Origin: JBDXHU01 sp039989475
Lineage (GTDB): Bacteria > Pseudomonadota > Gammaproteobacteria > Pseudomonadales > Halieaceae
Direction of reading: 5' to 3'
Assembly: GCA_039989475.1 (NCBI GenBank)
Contig: JBDXHU010000009.1
Coordinates: forward strand, 717,779-781,778
DNA: 64,000 bases
How positions within the stretch are numbered: the stretch's first letter is position 1; every line of letters starts with the position of its first letter. The notes beneath the pieces were generated by a model. That model searched no databases. It saw only the letters and a program-made list of their open reading frames with translations, and was not told the DNA's origin. This document shows positions 61,517-64,000 of the stretch, in pieces. A program made the position numbers and the translations under genes.

Positions 61517-61799
61517 GGCGAACCCAGCATCTGATATTTATAGATAGCCGCCAAAAATAGGCTAAAAACACCCCTGAAAACAAGCGCCCAGGCCCAAAAG
61601 CGCGCCGAGCCGGACCGGGCTCACGGTGAAGCGGACACAGGAGACGGCCGGGCTGAGCACCTCGTCTGGCGCCCCTGGGCTGGCCGTTCGAATAACTCGC
61701 GTCGTCAGGGTGAGGCAAGCGGGCTCTCGATAGCGTTGCAACGCTTCCCCGAACAGAGTTAGGCTTTGCAATTCCTGGAAATATGATGAGGGTTATCAC
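61517..61799. promoter_or_regulatory. GH16/sulfatase divergent region with 14-bp palindrome
   Basis: 283 bases between divergent starts. AGCGTTGCAACGCT at 61732-61745 is a perfect palindrome 55 bp before the sulfatase start, a candidate operator. The GH16 side contains an AT-rich stretch (about 61525-61570) suited to a promoter. Confidence 0.45.
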
Positions 61800-63470
61800 A
61801 TGAGATATTTATCGGCAGGACTGGGGTTTGCGCTTGTGATGGGCAGTGCTACCTTGCTCGCAAAAGATATCGTGCACGACGCCGAGTTCTACATTTCCCA
61901 GGAACAGCACGGCAAAGCCTGGGCACAGGAAGACAAGGCACTGGACAAAACCCTGGCTGATTTCCGCAAGAAAAATGGTGGCAAGCCGCCGAACATCTTC
62001 TACATCCTCATCGACGATATTGGCTTCGGCGACCTGGGCAGCCGCACCCTCAACATGATCCGCGGCTACGAAACGCCCAGCATCAACCAGTTCGCCAAGG
62101 ACGGTATGCGCCTGGCGCGCATGTACACGGAACCCTCCTGCACGCCCACCCGGGTGGCCTTTATGACCGGCCGCCAGCCGCATCGCAATGGCATGGGAAA
62201 TACCGCGGTGGATATCTCGGGTTTTGGGCTGGCTGCGAAGGAAGTGACCCTGGCGGAAATTCTTTCGGAGAATGGTTACAACACCACCCATATCGGCAAG
62301 TGGCACATGGGTGATATCGAGGAGGCCTGGCCTACCAACCAGGGCTTTGATTTTGCCGCCTACCCCATACACCAGCAGGGACAGCTGACGATCTTCAACG
62401 ATGACGCAGCCGATGAAGAGATCAGTATCGGTATCGGCGACAATAATTACGACGACAAGTACACGCTGGATGGATGGCTGCGCACCGATGCCGCCAGCAT
62501 GGTGACGGGCGTGGAGAGCTACCGCAGCAAGGCGCCGAGAGAAGTGCACATGAAAGCCGGTGAACGCTGGACCGAGGCCAAGTACGCCGAGATGAACCAG
62601 CGCTATCAGGACCAGGCCATGGAACACCTGCGCAAGCTGGCGAAGCAGGATAAGCCCTTCTTTCTGCAGTACTGGCCGCTTTATCCGCTGACCGGACCGC
62701 GCACCGCTTACGAGGAGTACACCACCCCAAATGGCGGCAGGTATGTTGAGAAGATGAAGCTGGTCGATGAGTGGATCGGCGACCTGATGGCTGAAATGGA
62801 AACCCTGGGCGTGGCCGACAACACCCTGGTCATCATCATGGGCGATAACGGCCACTTCACCAAGTACTCGCCCCAGTCCGGCTATACACCGATGATTTTC
62901 CGAGGCGGCAAGGGCTATACCACTGAGGGCGGCGTGCGCGTCGATGCTTTCGTGCGCTGGCCCGGCATGATCGAAGCCGATTCACTTGCTGGCGATATTG
63001 TGCATGTAACCGACTTGTATACGACTATCGCCCACCTCGGTGGCGCCATGGACGACATACCCCGGGATCGAATCATTGACGGCCTGGACCAGACCGCCCT
63101 GCTGCTGAATGGCGATACCCACGGGCGCAGGGATTATGCGTTTCTCTACAATATCAACGCCCTGGAAGCCGTTATCAAGGAACAGTACAAGTTGGCCATT
63201 CCCGGCGGCAAGTTGGATAACGCCATCCTGGCTGATTTCTATGACCTGTTCCGCGACACCCGGGAAGAGTGGCCAGTATCCACAGAGATCGGCGCCTGGG
63301 GCGGCGCCAAGTTTGTGCGCATGATCAAACGCCACATGGCCCGCAAGCAGAAGTATCCGAGTGACGGACCGGCCACCGGAATCCCCTACAAGGGCATCGC
63401 CAACCTGCGGCCGGAATCCAAAGCCGCGGTGCAGGAATTCCTGTTTATGATGAAGACACCAAGCATCTAG
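61800..63470 (+). CDS. Arylsulfatase-type sulfatase (FGly-dependent)
   Basis: 556 residues. A signal peptide (LSAGLGFALVMGSATLLA) exports it. PNIFYILIDDIGFGDLG supplies the calcium-binding Asp pair. C114-TPTR118 then VAFMTGR is the motif whose Cys becomes formylglycine. HIGKWHMG and VIIMGDNGHFTKYSPQ complete the metal site. It removes sulfate esters, probably from an algal polysaccharide or lipid; a formylglycine-generating enzyme must be encoded elsewhere. GAGGG precedes the ATG. It is paired divergently with the GH16 gene. Confidence 0.93.
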   Translation: MRYLSAGLGFALVMGSATLLAKDIVHDAEFYISQEQHGKAWAQEDKALDKTLADFRKKNGGKPPNIFYILIDDIGFGDLGSRTLNMIRGYETPSINQFAKDGMRLARMYTEPSCTPTRVAFMTGRQPHRNGMGNTAVDISGFGLAAKEVTLAEILSENGYNTTHIGKWHMGDIEEAWPTNQGFDFAAYPIHQQGQLTIFNDDAADEEISIGIGDNNYDDKYTLDGWLRTDAASMVTGVESYRSKAPREVHMKAGERWTEAKYAEMNQRYQDQAMEHLRKLAKQDKPFFLQYWPLYPLTGPRTAYEEYTTPNGGRYVEKMKLVDEWIGDLMAEMETLGVADNTLVIIMGDNGHFTKYSPQSGYTPMIFRGGKGYTTEGGVRVDAFVRWPGMIEADSLAGDIVHVTDLYTTIAHLGGAMDDIPRDRIIDGLDQTALLLNGDTHGRRDYAFLYNINALEAVIKEQYKLAIPGGKLDNAILADFYDLFRDTREEWPVSTEIGAWGGAKFVRMIKRHMARKQKYPSDGPATGIPYKGIANLRPESKAAVQEFLFMMKTPSI

Positions 63471-63536
63471 GGGCTTCCCGCGGCGCGGCGCCACAATCGA
63501 AGCCTCGGTCATCCCCGATGGTTTCCACCACAAAGA

Positions 63537-63572
63537 AAAACGCCCTGACCATTGCTGATCAGGGCGTTTAGT
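63537..63572. terminator. Bidirectional terminator
   Basis: CGCCCTGA (63541-63548) pairs with TCAGGGCG (63559-63566). On the minus strand it is followed by a run of T (TTTTTC); on the plus strand by TTTAGTTT. It could end both the sulfatase transcript and the rRNA operon. Confidence 0.75.
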
Positions 63573-63574
63573 TT

Positions 63575-63600
63575 GGACCGGGGGCCCGCACGCCCGGTCC
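63575..63600. repeat. GC-rich hairpin
   Basis: GGACCGGG pairs with CCCGGTCC. This is the first of a series of palindromes between the two rRNA terminators and overlaps direct-repeat unit 1. Confidence 0.6.
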
Positions 63601-63653
63601 GCGTTCGGGCCTGGCGAGGGCCTGCACGCCCGGTCCGCGTTCGGGCCTGGCGA
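63588..63653. repeat. Two 30-bp direct repeats, 36-bp period
   Basis: Identical 30-bp units at 63588-63617 and 63624-63653 (beginning GCACGCCCGG, ending GGGCCTGGCGA) are separated by six bases. Only two copies exist, so this is not a CRISPR array. Related sequence (GTCCGCGTTCGG) recurs at 63974-63987 upstream of 5S rRNA. Confidence 0.8.
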
Positions 63654-63766
63654 CTTGCTTCGCAAGCCCGGCCCGCCAGCACAGCTGGCGGTCGTTCGAA
63701 CCTTCAATTGCATGCAATTGATTGGCTTCGCCAACCGGCTCTCACCCTACTCTCGAGAGTAGACCT
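63654..63766. repeat. String of short perfect palindromes
   Basis: In order: CTTGCTTCGCAAG, CCGCCAGCACAGCTGGCGG, CAATTGCATGCAATTG, TTGGCTTCGCCAA and CTACTCTCGAGAGTAG. Each can form a hairpin; two are 16-bp perfect palindromes. The block lies in the 357-base gap between the sulfatase stop and 5S rRNA, in which no gene was found. Confidence 0.7.
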
Positions 63767-63785
63767 TCACTAAGCCCATAAACAA

Positions 63786-63814
63786 AAAACCCGCCCAGCT
63801 AAGCTGGACGGGTT
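63786..63814 (-). terminator. rRNA operon terminator 1
   Basis: Reading the minus strand after 5S rRNA, AACCCGTCCAGC pairs with GCTGGGCGGGTT (one T-G pair), followed by a T run. Position and form fit a Rho-independent terminator of the rrn operon. Confidence 0.85.
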
Positions 63815-63827
63815 GTTCTGTTTAGAA

Positions 63828-63945
63828 GCCTGGCGATGACCTACTCTCACATGGGGAAGCCCCACACTACCATCGGCGATGAACCGTTTCACTACTGAGT
63901 TCGGAAAGGGGTCAGGTGGTTCCAGTTCTCTATGCTCGCCAGGCA
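63828..63945 (-). rRNA. rrf: 5S ribosomal RNA
   Basis: About 118 bases. The reverse complement begins TTGCCTGGCGAGC and ends near the pairing CGCCAGGC; it contains the conserved GAACTCAGTAGTGAAACGG, CGATGGTAGTGTGGGG and CATGTGAGAGTAGG segments of gammaproteobacterial 5S rRNA. Ends are set by the terminal stem and may be off by a few bases. Confidence 0.95.
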
Positions 63946-64000
63946 AACTTGTATGCTGTGTACGTCTGTCTTACGTCCGCGTTCGGACTGCGGTACTACA
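63946..64000 (-). other. 23S-5S spacer (partial)
   Basis: 55 bases upstream of 5S rRNA on the minus strand, presumably the spacer from a 23S gene beyond the window. It contains GTCCGCGTTCGGAC-like repeats resembling those at 63588-63653. Confidence 0.55.

Noticed and set aside
61809..62855. 348-codon open frame opposite the sulfatase
   Set aside because: The sulfatase active-site motifs on the plus strand are decisive.
63588..63653. CRISPR-like direct repeats
   Set aside because: Only two units with a six-base gap, no spacer-length intervals and no cas genes.
63655..63770. tRNA gene downstream of 5S rRNA
   Set aside because: A GGTTCGAAC box is present on the minus strand, but no acceptor, D or anticodon stem can be assembled around it.

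Overview
The window is GC-rich, densely coded chromosomal DNA from a gammaproteobacterium, most likely a marine one of the Cellvibrionales/Halieaceae or Pseudomonas-like type (inferred). The gene order purMN / DUF2066 / PerM-like / hda and the linkage dcd-apbC-metG-rnf match what I recall from Pseudomonas and relatives. The sulfatase, the laminarinase-like GH16 enzyme and several sulfotransferase-like genes fit a marine, polysaccharide-handling life. No transposase, integrase, phage gene or CRISPR array was seen.

Region 1 (1-13848) is housekeeping: an OmpA/OprF-like porin, a DksA-like zinc protein, hda, a PerM-type permease, a DUF2066 protein, purM-purN, a BepA-like protease, dcd, apbC and metG. 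A secreted S10 peptidase and a divergent tyrosine phosphatase sit between apbC and metG. Region 2 (13950-24946) holds a first MBOAT/SGNH acyl-transfer pair, the complete rnfABCDGE operon, and holD(candidate)-rimI plus small unknowns.

Region 3 (24960-49343) is a surface-polysaccharide locus: GT2, GT4 and GT-A-like glycosyltransferases, a KpsM/KpsT-sized ABC exporter, four sulfotransferase-like P-loop proteins, five methyltransferase-type proteins or domains, a 1217-residue methyltransferase-GT2-GT2 protein, and two more MBOAT/SGNH pairs. A small beta-rich module with a Gly-Trp-Ala signature ('GWA module', my label) recurs here alone in tandem, before a methyltransferase, after two sulfotransferase-like domains and after one SGNH domain. 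This is the best candidate for an undescribed modular system.

Region 4 (49367-58627) has an Nramp-like transporter with altered metal-site motifs, gamma-glutamyltransferase, and an Anbu locus: circularly permuted ATP-grasp, alpha-E protein, HExxH zinc protein, transglutaminase-like protease and, unusually, two Anbu proteasome-like paralogues flanking the transglutaminase gene. Region 5 (58643-64000) has a META-domain lipoprotein, a GH16 lipoprotein carrying a CXXCH motif, a periplasmic sulfatase, and the 3' end of an rRNA operon (5S rRNA on the minus strand) with two terminators separated by a string of palindromes.

Starts were moved downstream wherever a better ribosome binding site, signal peptide or neighbour overlap argued for it. 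All family assignments come from reading motifs; no database search was run.
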